From Helicobacter cinaedi CCUG 18818 = ATCC BAA-847 (GTDB taxonomy: Bacteria; Campylobacterota; Campylobacteria; Campylobacterales; Helicobacteraceae): a DNA stretch of 64,000 nucleotides. The stretch is from contig NZ_DS990393.1 in NCBI RefSeq assembly GCF_000155475.1, positions 265,358 to 329,357 on the forward strand. Reading direction: 5' to 3'. The translations under genes were made by a program, and so were the position numbers. Position 1 is the stretch's first letter. Each line of letters opens with the position of its first letter. This document shows, in pieces, positions 1-8,294 of the stretch. The notes under the pieces were generated by a model, which saw only the letters and a program-made list of their open reading frames with translations, did not search any database and was not told where the DNA came from.

Positions 1-574
1 CATCAATGCTTAAACCATAGATAGAAATATGTGATATAGGCAGTTTCAGGGTGTTTGTAATATCAGCTTCAACCACCTTTTTAGAATCTAGCGGTGTATT
101 TGTGATAATATCACAGCTCAGATTCTTAAAGCCCACACTGAAGGCATATTCCACATTCAACGCAATATCTTTTGCTTTGTGTTCCCTTTGTAAAAAGGCG
201 AGTTTATTTTCATTAAAGCTTTGAATCCCTATGCTTAAGCGATTTGCCCCAAGCGAAAGCAAGTCTTTGCACCACGCAAGATTGAGTAGATTCACATTGC
301 ATTCAAGGCTAATCTCGCAATCCCTAGCCACATTCGCATTTGTATAAATACTCTCAAAAATCTTTTCATAATACTTAGAATCTAAAAAATTTGGTGTCCC
401 ACCACCAAAAAAAATAGAAGTAATACTCTGCGTGTTACCCCTAAGGCTATGGTGTATATCTTCACGCAATGCCCTAACATACGCCTCTATCTCACCCTCT
501 CTATCCACAAAAGAATTAAATGCACAATAGCCACATTTGCTAGAACAAAAAGGTATATGAATATAAAGTAACAT
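1..574 (-). CDS. hemW: HemW-like radical SAM protein (heme chaperone), 5' part only
   Basis: The start is ATG at 574 and the gene runs off the left edge, so about 191 N-terminal residues are visible. A CSSKCGYC motif near residues 10-17 gives the CxxxCxxC cluster ligands of radical SAM enzymes. A glycine-rich GGGTP motif follows, as in the HemN/HemW family. HemW is a heme chaperone rather than a true coproporphyrinogen oxidase. I favour HemW over HemN because the protein begins almost directly at the cluster motif. It is divergent from rppH. Confidence 0.85.
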   Translation of the reverse strand, partial: MLLYIHIPFCSSKCGYCAFNSFVDREGEIEAYVRALREDIHHSLRGNTQSITSIFFGGGTPNFLDSKYYEKIFESIYTNANVARDCEISLECNVNLLNLAWCKDLLSLGANRLSIGIQSFNENKLAFLQREHKAKDIALNVEYAFSVGFKNLSCDIITNTPLDSKKVVEADITNTLKLPISHISIYGLSID

Positions 575-642
575 TTTTTATCCCTCATATATTGTAAATG
601 CTTATAGATTCTCTTCTTACTTCATTATTAGGCATTATACCT

Positions 643-648
643 TATAAT
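643..648 (+). promoter_or_regulatory. Putative -10 box (TATAAT) for rppH
   Basis: TATAAT lies 31 bases before the preferred rppH start at 679. It sits inside the longer open frame that begins at 598, so that upstream start is unlikely to be used. Helicobacter sigma-80 promoters rely mainly on this box. No -35 box was required for the call. Confidence 0.5.
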
Positions 649-678
649 ACCGAGCAAAATGGTAGGACAAAAAAGGCT

Positions 679-1179
679 ATGAGTATGGATTCAAACACAA
701 CACAGGGTAATGAAGCAAGAAAATATCGTCCAAATGTCGCTGCTGTACTCCTCTCAAGCGTGTATCCTAGGGAATGTCGCTTTTTCATCGCCCAACGCTG
801 TGATATTAAGGGAGCGTGGCAGTTTCCACAAGGTGGGATTGACGAGGGGGAAAGCCCTAGGGCAGCCCTTTTTAGAGAATTAAGAGAAGAGATTGGCACT
901 GATGAAGTAGAGGTGCTAAGTGAATGTCCGCATTGGATTCAATATGACTTCCCAAAAACAATGGCAAAAAAAATGTATGTGGGCTTTGCAGGGCAGATTC
1001 AAAAATACTTCCTTGTGCGACTGAAAAATGATAATGCGATAAATATCCAAACAGAACACCCCGAATTTGACAAATATGAGTTTGTAACGCAAAAGGGCTT
1101 GTTTGAAAGGGTAACACATTTTAAAAAAGAAGTGTATAAGCAGGTGCTGGGGCATTTCAAAAAAGAAGGTTATCTTTAA
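679..1179 (+). CDS. rppH: RppH-like Nudix hydrolase (RNA pyrophosphohydrolase)
   Basis: This is a 166-residue Nudix protein. The Nudix box runs over roughly residues 52-73 (GGIDEGE, then REL, then EEIG), preceded by WQFPQ as in RppH. RppH removes pyrophosphate from the 5' end of mRNA and so starts decay. An open frame extends up to 598, but a -10 box at 643-648 and the normal family N-terminus (YRPNVAAV soon after the start) favour ATG 679 or 685. It lies upstream of lysC, as in H. pylori. Confidence 0.88.
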   Translation: MSMDSNTTQGNEARKYRPNVAAVLLSSVYPRECRFFIAQRCDIKGAWQFPQGGIDEGESPRAALFRELREEIGTDEVEVLSECPHWIQYDFPKTMAKKMYVGFAGQIQKYFLVRLKNDNAINIQTEHPEFDKYEFVTQKGLFERVTHFKKEVYKQVLGHFKKEGYL

Positions 1180-1248
1180 TTTTAAGCAAGAAGATTCTAT
1201 GATTGCGGACTTATTTTACACACTAAGGATTATAATGCAAGGATTGTT

Positions 1249-2454
1249 ATGCTAATCGTGCAGAAATATGGTGGCACAAGTATGGGGGATTGCGATAGGA
1301 TAAGCAATGTCGCCAGAAAAGTCTTGCAACGCAAGGCACAAGGGCATAGCCTTGTTGTTGTGGTGAGTGCGATGAGTGGGGAGACAGATAGGCTTATTAA
1401 CTTCACACAGCATTTTACCCCACTGCCAAATACGCGTGAAGTAGATATGGTGCTAAGCTCCGGAGAGCGAGTAACTGCCGCTCTTTTAGCCATTGCTTTA
1501 GAATCTATGGGGATTAAAGCCATATCCTTAAGTGGGCGAGGAGCTGGGATAATTACTGATGAGTTTCACACAAAAGCACGGATTGAATACATTGATACTA
1601 CAAAAATTTTTCATCTTTTAAATCAAGATTATGTCGTAGTCGTGGCTGGATTCCAAGGGATAAGTCAGCACGGGGAAGTAACGACACTTGGGCGTGGAGG
1701 GAGCGATCTATCAGCCGTGGCGATAGCTGGGGCATTAAACGCTTCTGTATGTGAAATTTATAGCGATGTAGATGGAATCTACACAACCGACCCACGCATC
1801 GTTAAAAACGCAAAAAAACTAGAAAAAATAAGCTATGATGAAATGCTAGAGCTTGCGTCTATGGGGGCAAAAGTCCTGCTTAATCGCTCTGTGGAATTAG
1901 CTAAAAAGCTTAATGTCAAGCTCATCTCGGCAAGTTCTTTTAGTCAAAGTGAAGGCACACTGATTACCAAAGAGGAGGACATTATGGAAAAACCGATCGT
2001 TAGTGGCGTGGCATTAGATAAAAATCAAGCACGAGTGAGCCTTGCTGATGTGCAAGATCGCCCGGGCATTGCCGCGGATATTTTTGGGCTTTTGGCTGAT
2101 AATAATATTAATGTAGATATGATTGTCCAAACCATAGGACGCGATGGCAAAACCGATATTGACTTTACAATCCCAAAAACTGAAGTTGCCCTGACACAAC
2201 AGGTGCTTGAAAAATTTAAAGATGATTTTGGCAGCATAGAGTATGATAATGACATTGCCAAAGTCTCTATTGTAGGGGTGGGTATGAAGTCTCACTCTGG
2301 CGTAGCTAGCACAGCTTTTAAGGCGTTAGCAGAAGATAATATTAACATTATGATGATAAGCACAAGCGAGATAAAAATCTCAATGATTATTGACGCAGAG
2401 TTTGCAGAAACAGCGGTGCGGAAGATTCACAGCGTGTATCGCCTAGAAGAATAA
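1249..2454 (+). CDS. lysC: Aspartokinase
   Basis: The 401-residue protein phosphorylates aspartate, the first step toward lysine/diaminopimelate, threonine and methionine. The N-terminal amino-acid kinase domain carries KYGGTSM at residues 6-12 and a YSDVDGIYTTDPR stretch. Two ACT domains follow from about residue 265 and are the usual site of feedback control. Length is normal for a monofunctional aspartokinase. A TATAAT lies at 1231-1236, very close to the start. It heads a run with hobA, holB and folP. Confidence 0.95.
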   Translation: MLIVQKYGGTSMGDCDRISNVARKVLQRKAQGHSLVVVVSAMSGETDRLINFTQHFTPLPNTREVDMVLSSGERVTAALLAIALESMGIKAISLSGRGAGIITDEFHTKARIEYIDTTKIFHLLNQDYVVVVAGFQGISQHGEVTTLGRGGSDLSAVAIAGALNASVCEIYSDVDGIYTTDPRIVKNAKKLEKISYDEMLELASMGAKVLLNRSVELAKKLNVKLISASSFSQSEGTLITKEEDIMEKPIVSGVALDKNQARVSLADVQDRPGIAADIFGLLADNNINVDMIVQTIGRDGKTDIDFTIPKTEVALTQQVLEKFKDDFGSIEYDNDIAKVSIVGVGMKSHSGVASTAFKALAEDNINIMMISTSEIKISMIIDAEFAETAVRKIHSVYRLEE

Positions 2455-2467
2455 AAGCGGAGAATCT

Positions 2468-3016
2468 ATGGAGAATATCAGTGATTGGCTTTTAAATACG
2501 ATTCGTAATGATGAAAAAAGGGGTATTTCAAGCGGTTGGCTTGAAGAAAAACGATTTTTGCTCCTACCAAATATGGCTAGGATTTTAAAGCATATCCTTG
2601 AAGGTGGCAGTGTTATTATCCTTACAGATGAGCAAAGAGAGTGGTTTGGGGACTATATCATCACACATATCAATCAGCATCACAAAGGGCGTCCATTTTT
2701 CCCCATCGTGCAAATCAAACATTTACACGATATGATAGATTCTAGCAGTAAAGATGGCGGAATACAGGGATTTATGCCACTTATCAATATGCTTGATATG
2801 ATGTATAGCAACTATCATTTTTGGTATATTGGCAAAAAAAATGCCCGATCGGAGTTTGCCAAACACGATCAGCAAGGTTGGCATTGGATTTTTGATGAAA
2901 ATGATATTTTTAGCTCCACTGATGAGAAGCTAGACTACAAATTGCTTAATCTCTTCAAGCTCTTTGATAGGGCGATTCTAGCGGCAATGCTTGATAAAAT
3001 ATCACTTGATATTTAG
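2468..3016 (+). CDS. hobA: HobA, DnaA-binding replication initiation factor
   Basis: This 182-residue protein matches HobA (HP1230) in length, in its position between lysC and holB, and in sequence character. HobA is an epsilonproteobacterial protein that binds DnaA domains I-II and organises DnaA on oriC, working as a structural analogue of E. coli DiaA. It begins 13 bases after lysC. No enzymatic motif is visible. The call rests on synteny and recognition of the family. Confidence 0.88.
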   Translation: MENISDWLLNTIRNDEKRGISSGWLEEKRFLLLPNMARILKHILEGGSVIILTDEQREWFGDYIITHINQHHKGRPFFPIVQIKHLHDMIDSSSKDGGIQGFMPLINMLDMMYSNYHFWYIGKKNARSEFAKHDQQGWHWIFDENDIFSSTDEKLDYKLLNLFKLFDRAILAAMLDKISLDI

Positions 3017-3023
3017 GGCAAAT

Positions 3024-3644
3024 ATGATAGGGATCATTCACATCGCACAGCATTTTGCCCCACTCATTGAAGAGCTTGTTTTGGGCTATGAAGAGCAGTA
3101 TGTTGAAGTATTTGAAAGAGAAGATTTTAAGATTGATGATGCAAAGGAAGTCATCGCACAAAGCTACCTTACACGCGAGAAGCAAAGCCTTATAATCCTA
3201 GCAGCAAACAAATACAATCACGCCGCACAAAATGCCCTGCTTAAAATCATTGAAGAGCCTCCTAGCAAGATTCAATTTATCCTTATAGCAAAAAACAAAA
3301 ATGCCCTATTGCCTACAATCCGCTCAAGAATGCGTATCATCACACATAAAAGCAACTTAGAGCTACCGCCCTTTGCCCTTAATGTAAAAAAGCTTAGCCT
3401 CCAAGAGATTTATCATTTTTGCAAACAAAATGAGGGCAAAGCCCCAAGCAAAGAAGAAACAAAACTCCAAATAGAATCCTTGCTTTTTGCATTAAATGAA
3501 GCAGAGATTAAACTCACACACAGAGAGCTAAGCCTATTTGATACAGCCATTAAGCTTAATCAAAATGACGCCACAGAAAAGCATAACTATATTTTCCTGC
3601 CCCTACTGCTTAGAATCTACCAAAAACAAAAGAGCCTACAATGA
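3024..3644 (+). CDS. holB: DNA polymerase III delta' subunit (HolB-like)
   Basis: The protein is about 206 residues from ATG 3024; the in-frame ATG at 2991 would overlap hobA. It contains NHAAQNALLKIIEEPP and an LPTIRSR motif, both typical of the clamp-loader delta' subunit. It is shorter than the E. coli protein, as in other epsilonproteobacteria. The stop overlaps the folP start by four bases (ATGA), so translation is probably coupled. Confidence 0.88.
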   Translation: MIGIIHIAQHFAPLIEELVLGYEEQYVEVFEREDFKIDDAKEVIAQSYLTREKQSLIILAANKYNHAAQNALLKIIEEPPSKIQFILIAKNKNALLPTIRSRMRIITHKSNLELPPFALNVKKLSLQEIYHFCKQNEGKAPSKEETKLQIESLLFALNEAEIKLTHRELSLFDTAIKLNQNDATEKHNYIFLPLLLRIYQKQKSLQ

Positions 3645-4813
3645 CACATCAAGTAATAAGGGTGCAAAAAATCAATACCCACGCCATTCCACAAGCTATA
3701 AAACAAATAGGTGCGGATAGAATCGGGCAGAAAATTATGAGTAAAAAGTCCCAGATTCTAGGCTTTGAGATTAAAGACTTAAGCTTTGAAGCTTTAAATA
3801 TTTTAAAACAAGAAGCTTTAAGCATTGGTGGGGATTGTGCCACACCGCGAGGCTGCATCAAACATCAGGGCGAGAAAAAAGCTATCCTTATTGTAACGCC
3901 TTCCCAGCTTGAAAAGCTTATCCACAAACTTGCCTATCAGCCCTTTGGACTAAAAGATTTACGCTTAAAGCTTAAGGCGCATTTAGATTCTAATCATTTA
4001 GAATTTGTTAGCAAAGATTCTAAAATACGCTCGATGATTATGGCGATTGTCAATGTAACACCTGATAGCTTTTATGCCCCCTCACGCCAAGACACACAAG
4101 GGGCAAAGGATAGAATCCACGCCCTTTTAGCAAAAGAAGTAGGCATTATTGACATTGGTGGGGCAAGCTCGCGTCCGGGCAGTGAGCTTATAGATTCACA
4201 AAGTGAGATTATGCGACTTGAGCCTATAATTGAGTATATTCACACAAACAAGCTTTATGAAAAAGCAGAATTTAGCATAGATACTTATAATCCCAAGACG
4301 GCTGATTATGCCCTAAACAAGGGCTTTACAATCATTAATGATATTAGCGGTTTTGCAGATGAAGAGATGTTTAAAGCCGCACAAAAGCATAAGGCTAAAG
4401 TGATACTTATGCACTCTAAAGGCACACCAAAGACAATGCAGAATCTCACGCAATATGATGATATTTTTGCCGAAATAGACAGCTTCTTTGCAGAGAAAAT
4501 AGAAAAATGCAAAGCTTACAATATACAAAATATTATCCTTGATATTGGCTTTGGCTTTGCAAAAACTACACAACAGAATCTTGCGTTGATTAAGCATTTA
4601 TCGCATTTTTTGCACTTTGGATTCCCTTTGCTTGTGGGGGCTAGTCGCAAAAATACCATAGGAGAAATTACCGGTAGAGATAAGCAAGATAGGCTGGCAG
4701 GGAGCTTGGCACTGCATTTATGTGCGTTGCAAAATGGAGCGAGTATCCTGCGTATGCACGATGAAGATTCGCATATTGATATGGTAAAAATCTATAAGGC
4801 TTTGTATGAATGA
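3641..4813 (+). CDS. folP: Dihydropteroate synthase
   Basis: The 390-residue enzyme joins p-aminobenzoate to the pterin pyrophosphate in folate synthesis and is the sulfonamide target. The DHPS domain starts near residue 130 with MAIVNVTPDSF. It also shows DIGGASSRPG, a late FPLLVGASRKN motif and the usual C-terminal hydrophobic stretch. The N-terminal ~125 residues are an extension also found in H. pylori FolP. It overlaps holB upstream and the next gene downstream by eight bases. Confidence 0.93.
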   Translation: MTHQVIRVQKINTHAIPQAIKQIGADRIGQKIMSKKSQILGFEIKDLSFEALNILKQEALSIGGDCATPRGCIKHQGEKKAILIVTPSQLEKLIHKLAYQPFGLKDLRLKLKAHLDSNHLEFVSKDSKIRSMIMAIVNVTPDSFYAPSRQDTQGAKDRIHALLAKEVGIIDIGGASSRPGSELIDSQSEIMRLEPIIEYIHTNKLYEKAEFSIDTYNPKTADYALNKGFTIINDISGFADEEMFKAAQKHKAKVILMHSKGTPKTMQNLTQYDDIFAEIDSFFAEKIEKCKAYNIQNIILDIGFGFAKTTQQNLALIKHLSHFLHFGFPLLVGASRKNTIGEITGRDKQDRLAGSLALHLCALQNGASILRMHDEDSHIDMVKIYKALYE

Positions 4814-5792
4814 TGCAAATGACATAAAACAAGTGAAAGCCTTTCTGCTTCGCCAAGGGCATACACAAGAGGAGCTTGATAGACTTGAGCAAGATGATAT
4901 TGTAAAGCTCTATGAAAAAGACACCCGCGAGAATACCCTTAATTTTTTACACTATATGAGCGAAGATGAATTTGTCGTAACAAGCACACTTGATGAGGCT
5001 GATATTGGGGAGCTTAAGCTCAAAGTCTGTGAAAATGCCAAAGACACACTTGCCCTTATTGATGTTATCAAGGGGGGATTTGATGATTTTAGCTATGCGG
5101 ATATTGCTGATATTTTAACGCTAAGTATCAAAAATGTATCTGCTCATAAATTGCAGAGAATCTTGCGGATTGCCTATCGTGAGTTTCAAGAAATTTTGCT
5201 TGATAGGATTTCCAAACATCTTAAAGAATTGCCTATTGAAGAATATAAGGTAATGATGAATCATTATGAAAAAATCCGCAACGACACGCACAGACTACAA
5301 AATACAATCCAAGAGTTAAGCGATGAGACAAAAAAACAACAGATTCTTGATATGGCACATTTTAAATTGCGTATTGTCAAAAATTTTATGTCTAAAAATA
5401 TCTTTAATGACACTTACAAGGAATATCTCAACAACACGCCAGAAAAGCTCCAGCTCGTTGCTGAAGTCCTATCCTTAACAGGAATGTATTCTAAGAATTA
5501 TCTTAAAAATCTTCCTACAGAAGAGTTAGAAGATATGAGAGATAAGCTCATTGAAGATAAGAAGCAAGACGAACGCGACCAAAAAATCTTCACGCAATAC
5601 ACACAAATGCTTGATGAATCTATATATGGGCAAGATGAACAGGAATTTAGCGATGTGTGTGTGAATATTATTACAAGCCTTAATCAAAAGCAGATTCTTA
5701 TGATTAGCGAATACCTAAACGCTAAGAATCCCGTATATGTTAATCGTTTCAACACCCTTTTGCGAGATTTTAAGAAAAGTTTGAAACATTAA
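4806..5792 (+). CDS. Conserved hypothetical helical protein downstream of folP
   Basis: This is a 328-residue soluble protein rich in Glu, Lys, Leu and Asp, with long predicted helices. It has no signal peptide and no motif I recognise. The start overlaps folP by eight bases, which points to translational coupling. In H. pylori a hypothetical gene (HP1233) also follows folP and is the likely counterpart. Function unknown. Confidence 0.75.
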   Translation: MNDANDIKQVKAFLLRQGHTQEELDRLEQDDIVKLYEKDTRENTLNFLHYMSEDEFVVTSTLDEADIGELKLKVCENAKDTLALIDVIKGGFDDFSYADIADILTLSIKNVSAHKLQRILRIAYREFQEILLDRISKHLKELPIEEYKVMMNHYEKIRNDTHRLQNTIQELSDETKKQQILDMAHFKLRIVKNFMSKNIFNDTYKEYLNNTPEKLQLVAEVLSLTGMYSKNYLKNLPTEELEDMRDKLIEDKKQDERDQKIFTQYTQMLDESIYGQDEQEFSDVCVNIITSLNQKQILMISEYLNAKNPVYVNRFNTLLRDFKKSLKH

Positions 5793-5832
5793 AATGTAAA
5801 AAAAAATGTGAAACATTATCAAAAATGTGAAA
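5782..5832 (+). repeat. Short direct repeats before the metal efflux operon
   Basis: TGAAACATT occurs at 5782-5790 and 5809-5817. AAAATGTGAAA occurs at 5803-5813 and again at 5822-5832. They sit just upstream of the -10 box at 5842, where an activator or metal-sensing regulator could bind. The first copy overlaps the end of the preceding gene. AT-rich sequence makes chance repeats possible. Confidence 0.4.
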
Positions 5833-5841
5833 AAAATACTC

Positions 5842-5847
5842 TATAAT
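5842..5847 (+). promoter_or_regulatory. Putative -10 box (TATAAT) of the efflux operon
   Basis: TATAAT lies 31 bases before the preferred cznC start at 5878. The longer frame starting at 5827 would begin upstream of this promoter, so the shorter start with its signal peptide is preferred. Confidence 0.55.
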
Positions 5848-5877
5848 AAACCCACAAAAATCAATAAGGACATTCTA

Positions 5878-7203
5878 ATGAAATATCTTTACGCCCTATT
5901 CTTGTGCGTAAGCTTTATATATGCAGATTCTGAATTTGTAGATTTTAATAAGCTTGAATCCGACTTCCATATCTACACGCCCAAAAATAAACAAACACTG
6001 AATCTTAATGAGTTCATAGAACGCGTTGAGAAAAATTCCATTAATCTTGCCAAGTCTCGTGCTTTAACCCAAAGCCTTTTGTATGAGGGCAAGGCAATGC
6101 GTTCGTGGAATGCAAGCTATGTAGATGCAGAGACTAGTCAAGTCAAATCACCAAGCGGAGGCAAAGAGCTTGAAAATACCATTTTGCTTACGCTCACACC
6201 GCGTCTGCCGTGGGTAACCTACACTCTAGCACAAAGCTACCAAAATAAGATTTTAAGACAGGAGAAGTCTTATGAGCTTACCAAACGCCTAGCCCTTATC
6301 ACCGCTAAGCGTTTGTATTTAGACTACCTTGTTTTACAAGAGCAGCACCAAATCTACACAAACCGCTATGAAAATGCCAAAAATCAGCTCAAAATCTCGC
6401 AAGTGCAGTATGAAGCCGGACGCATAAGCAAATCACAATACCTTTTCTTTAAAAGCGATTTTTTAGCTACAAAAGTAGCCCTTAAAACTTCGCATACTGA
6501 TATGATAAACACCCTGAACGCACTGAAAGTCATTTTAGGCATTACCACGCAGGATAGCGATTTAGTCGTTGATGGTTTGGAATTTGCGTTTTTGCAATTT
6601 GATAATGCTAACCTTGAAAAGCACCTAGAGCAGAATCTCTACCTTGATATTGTTGCCCTTGATGTGAAAGATTATCAATATAGTGCAAGTGTCGCTTCAC
6701 AATCGCGATTTGATAGCATTGAAATTGGTGGTGGTATTGTGGCTTCAGAATCAAGTGAAGGCATTATTGCAAAAGTTAAGATTCCCATTCCGCTTACGAC
6801 AAAATATGGCAACCAAAAGGCGATGTATCTTGCCTTGCAAAGTGGCTCTATACGAGAGGGCGAGATTCTAAAAGATTCTTTATTTACTAATGCCAACTCC
6901 TACCTAGCACAGCTTGATAATAAAAAAGAGATTATAGCCCTAGCAAAAGATAATGAAAATAATCGTGCCGAGCTTAGCGAAATTGCACGCATTGGCTATG
7001 AGGCGGGAAAAACAAGTGCGTTTGAATATTTAAGCGTGAAAAACGAACATCTCAACTCTATGATTGCCACCACTCAAGCAAAACGCGATTATGTCCAAAC
7101 ACTCGCCAAGCTAGAAGAAACGCTAAGCTCAGTGCTAAATCTTACCAAGGTTCAAGCGCTACAAATAAAACCCCACATCAACACATCTAAGGAGCAAAAA
7201 TGA
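5878..7203 (+). CDS. cznC: TolC-family outer membrane efflux protein (CznC-like)
   Basis: From ATG 5878 the product has 441 residues with a short signal peptide (MKYLYALFLCVSFIYA). The body has the two long-helix halves of outer-membrane efflux factors. It forms the exit duct of the tripartite pump with the two genes downstream. The stop overlaps the next start (ATGA). The order outer membrane factor-adaptor-pump matches the cadmium/zinc/nickel cznCBA system of H. pylori. The crdB-czcB-czcA copper system is the main alternative. Confidence 0.8.
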   Translation: MKYLYALFLCVSFIYADSEFVDFNKLESDFHIYTPKNKQTLNLNEFIERVEKNSINLAKSRALTQSLLYEGKAMRSWNASYVDAETSQVKSPSGGKELENTILLTLTPRLPWVTYTLAQSYQNKILRQEKSYELTKRLALITAKRLYLDYLVLQEQHQIYTNRYENAKNQLKISQVQYEAGRISKSQYLFFKSDFLATKVALKTSHTDMINTLNALKVILGITTQDSDLVVDGLEFAFLQFDNANLEKHLEQNLYLDIVALDVKDYQYSASVASQSRFDSIEIGGGIVASESSEGIIAKVKIPIPLTTKYGNQKAMYLALQSGSIREGEILKDSLFTNANSYLAQLDNKKEIIALAKDNENNRAELSEIARIGYEAGKTSAFEYLSVKNEHLNSMIATTQAKRDYVQTLAKLEETLSSVLNLTKVQALQIKPHINTSKEQK

Positions 7204-8294
7204 ATCCTATAAAATCCCTTTGGCTGCTTCCAGCTGTGCTTATACATTTTGCTTTTAGTTTTGAAGAAATTGCAATCTCTCAAGAAGAGACAGCCAAAAA
7301 TGGCATAAAGGTTATTCCGCTTAATCAAGCCTTTAATACAAAGGGTGTGCCTTTTAACGCCCTTATTGACTTTGATGATAAGACTTCAATCACACAAAGC
7401 TCAAGCTTTGAAACCATCGTGGTGAATATCTACAAACGCGAGGGAGAGAGCGTAAAAGAAGGGGATTTAATCTGCGATATTAGCTCAAATGAGCTAAGTG
7501 CGTTATTTTTTGAGCTGACAAATACGCAAGAAAGGCTCAAAATCGCCGCCGAAAATGAACGCAAAGATAAAGCCTTGTATAAGGCAGGTGTGATTTCAAA
7601 GCGTGAGTATCAGTTAAGCTATCTTGCGATGAATGAGCTGCGACTTAAGCTTAATGAGATTAAATCAAAGCTTGATTTGTTAGGCATTGATCCTAAATTT
7701 ATAAATAAAGGCTCTCAAGGCAAGTATGGTTATCCCGTTGTAGCTAAAGCTTCTGGAATCTTATCAGTTGCTCCAAAGCAAAGTGGGGAAAAAATCGAAG
7801 CCTTTACGCCCTATGTGAGAATCTCAACAAATACAGAAAAAACAAGCAATAGTCTTCTTGGACGAATTAAGATTCCACTTCATCTCTCGCACAATATCCA
7901 AAAAGGAGCGCCACTTTTTGATGATGATGGCAATAAAATCGGCGAGATTGAAGCCTTATCAGTTGTGATTGATAAGGTATCAAATACTATTCTTGCCACG
8001 GCAAATATCCGCGATACTAATCTCAAAGTGGGAGAGATGATTGAAGTATATATTGATGGATTGCTGCCTAAAGGCACGATTCTTATTCCCTCATCTGCGG
8101 TTATAAAAAATGGCAATGACTATCTTATTTTTATCCAAACTGCCAAAGGATTTAAGCCTACAAAAATTGAAAAAGTAGAAGAGCGGGATAATAGCTTTGT
8201 GATTAACCCAAAAGGGCTAAACAATCAAATGAAAATTGCCACAGGTAATATTATAAGCCTTAAAGGTATGATGGACGGGCTTGGGAAACAATAG
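7200..8294 (+). CDS. cznB: Periplasmic adaptor (membrane fusion) protein of the metal efflux pump
   Basis: This 364-residue protein has an N-terminal signal/anchor, two lipoyl-like half motifs flanking a helical hairpin around residues 95-160, and a C-terminal beta domain. It bridges the inner-membrane pump and the TolC-like duct. Its start is preceded by an AGGAG element and overlaps the cznC stop. It ends directly against the pump gene start. Assignment as CznB rests on operon order and family. Confidence 0.82.
   Translation: MNPIKSLWLLPAVLIHFAFSFEEIAISQEETAKNGIKVIPLNQAFNTKGVPFNALIDFDDKTSITQSSSFETIVVNIYKREGESVKEGDLICDISSNELSALFFELTNTQERLKIAAENERKDKALYKAGVISKREYQLSYLAMNELRLKLNEIKSKLDLLGIDPKFINKGSQGKYGYPVVAKASGILSVAPKQSGEKIEAFTPYVRISTNTEKTSNSLLGRIKIPLHLSHNIQKGAPLFDDDGNKIGEIEALSVVIDKVSNTILATANIRDTNLKVGEMIEVYIDGLLPKGTILIPSSAVIKNGNDYLIFIQTAKGFKPTKIEKVEERDNSFVINPKGLNNQMKIATGNIISLKGMMDGLGKQ

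Noticed and set aside
598-678. N-terminal extension of rppH
   Set aside because: A -10 box lies inside it, and the extra residues do not fit the family.
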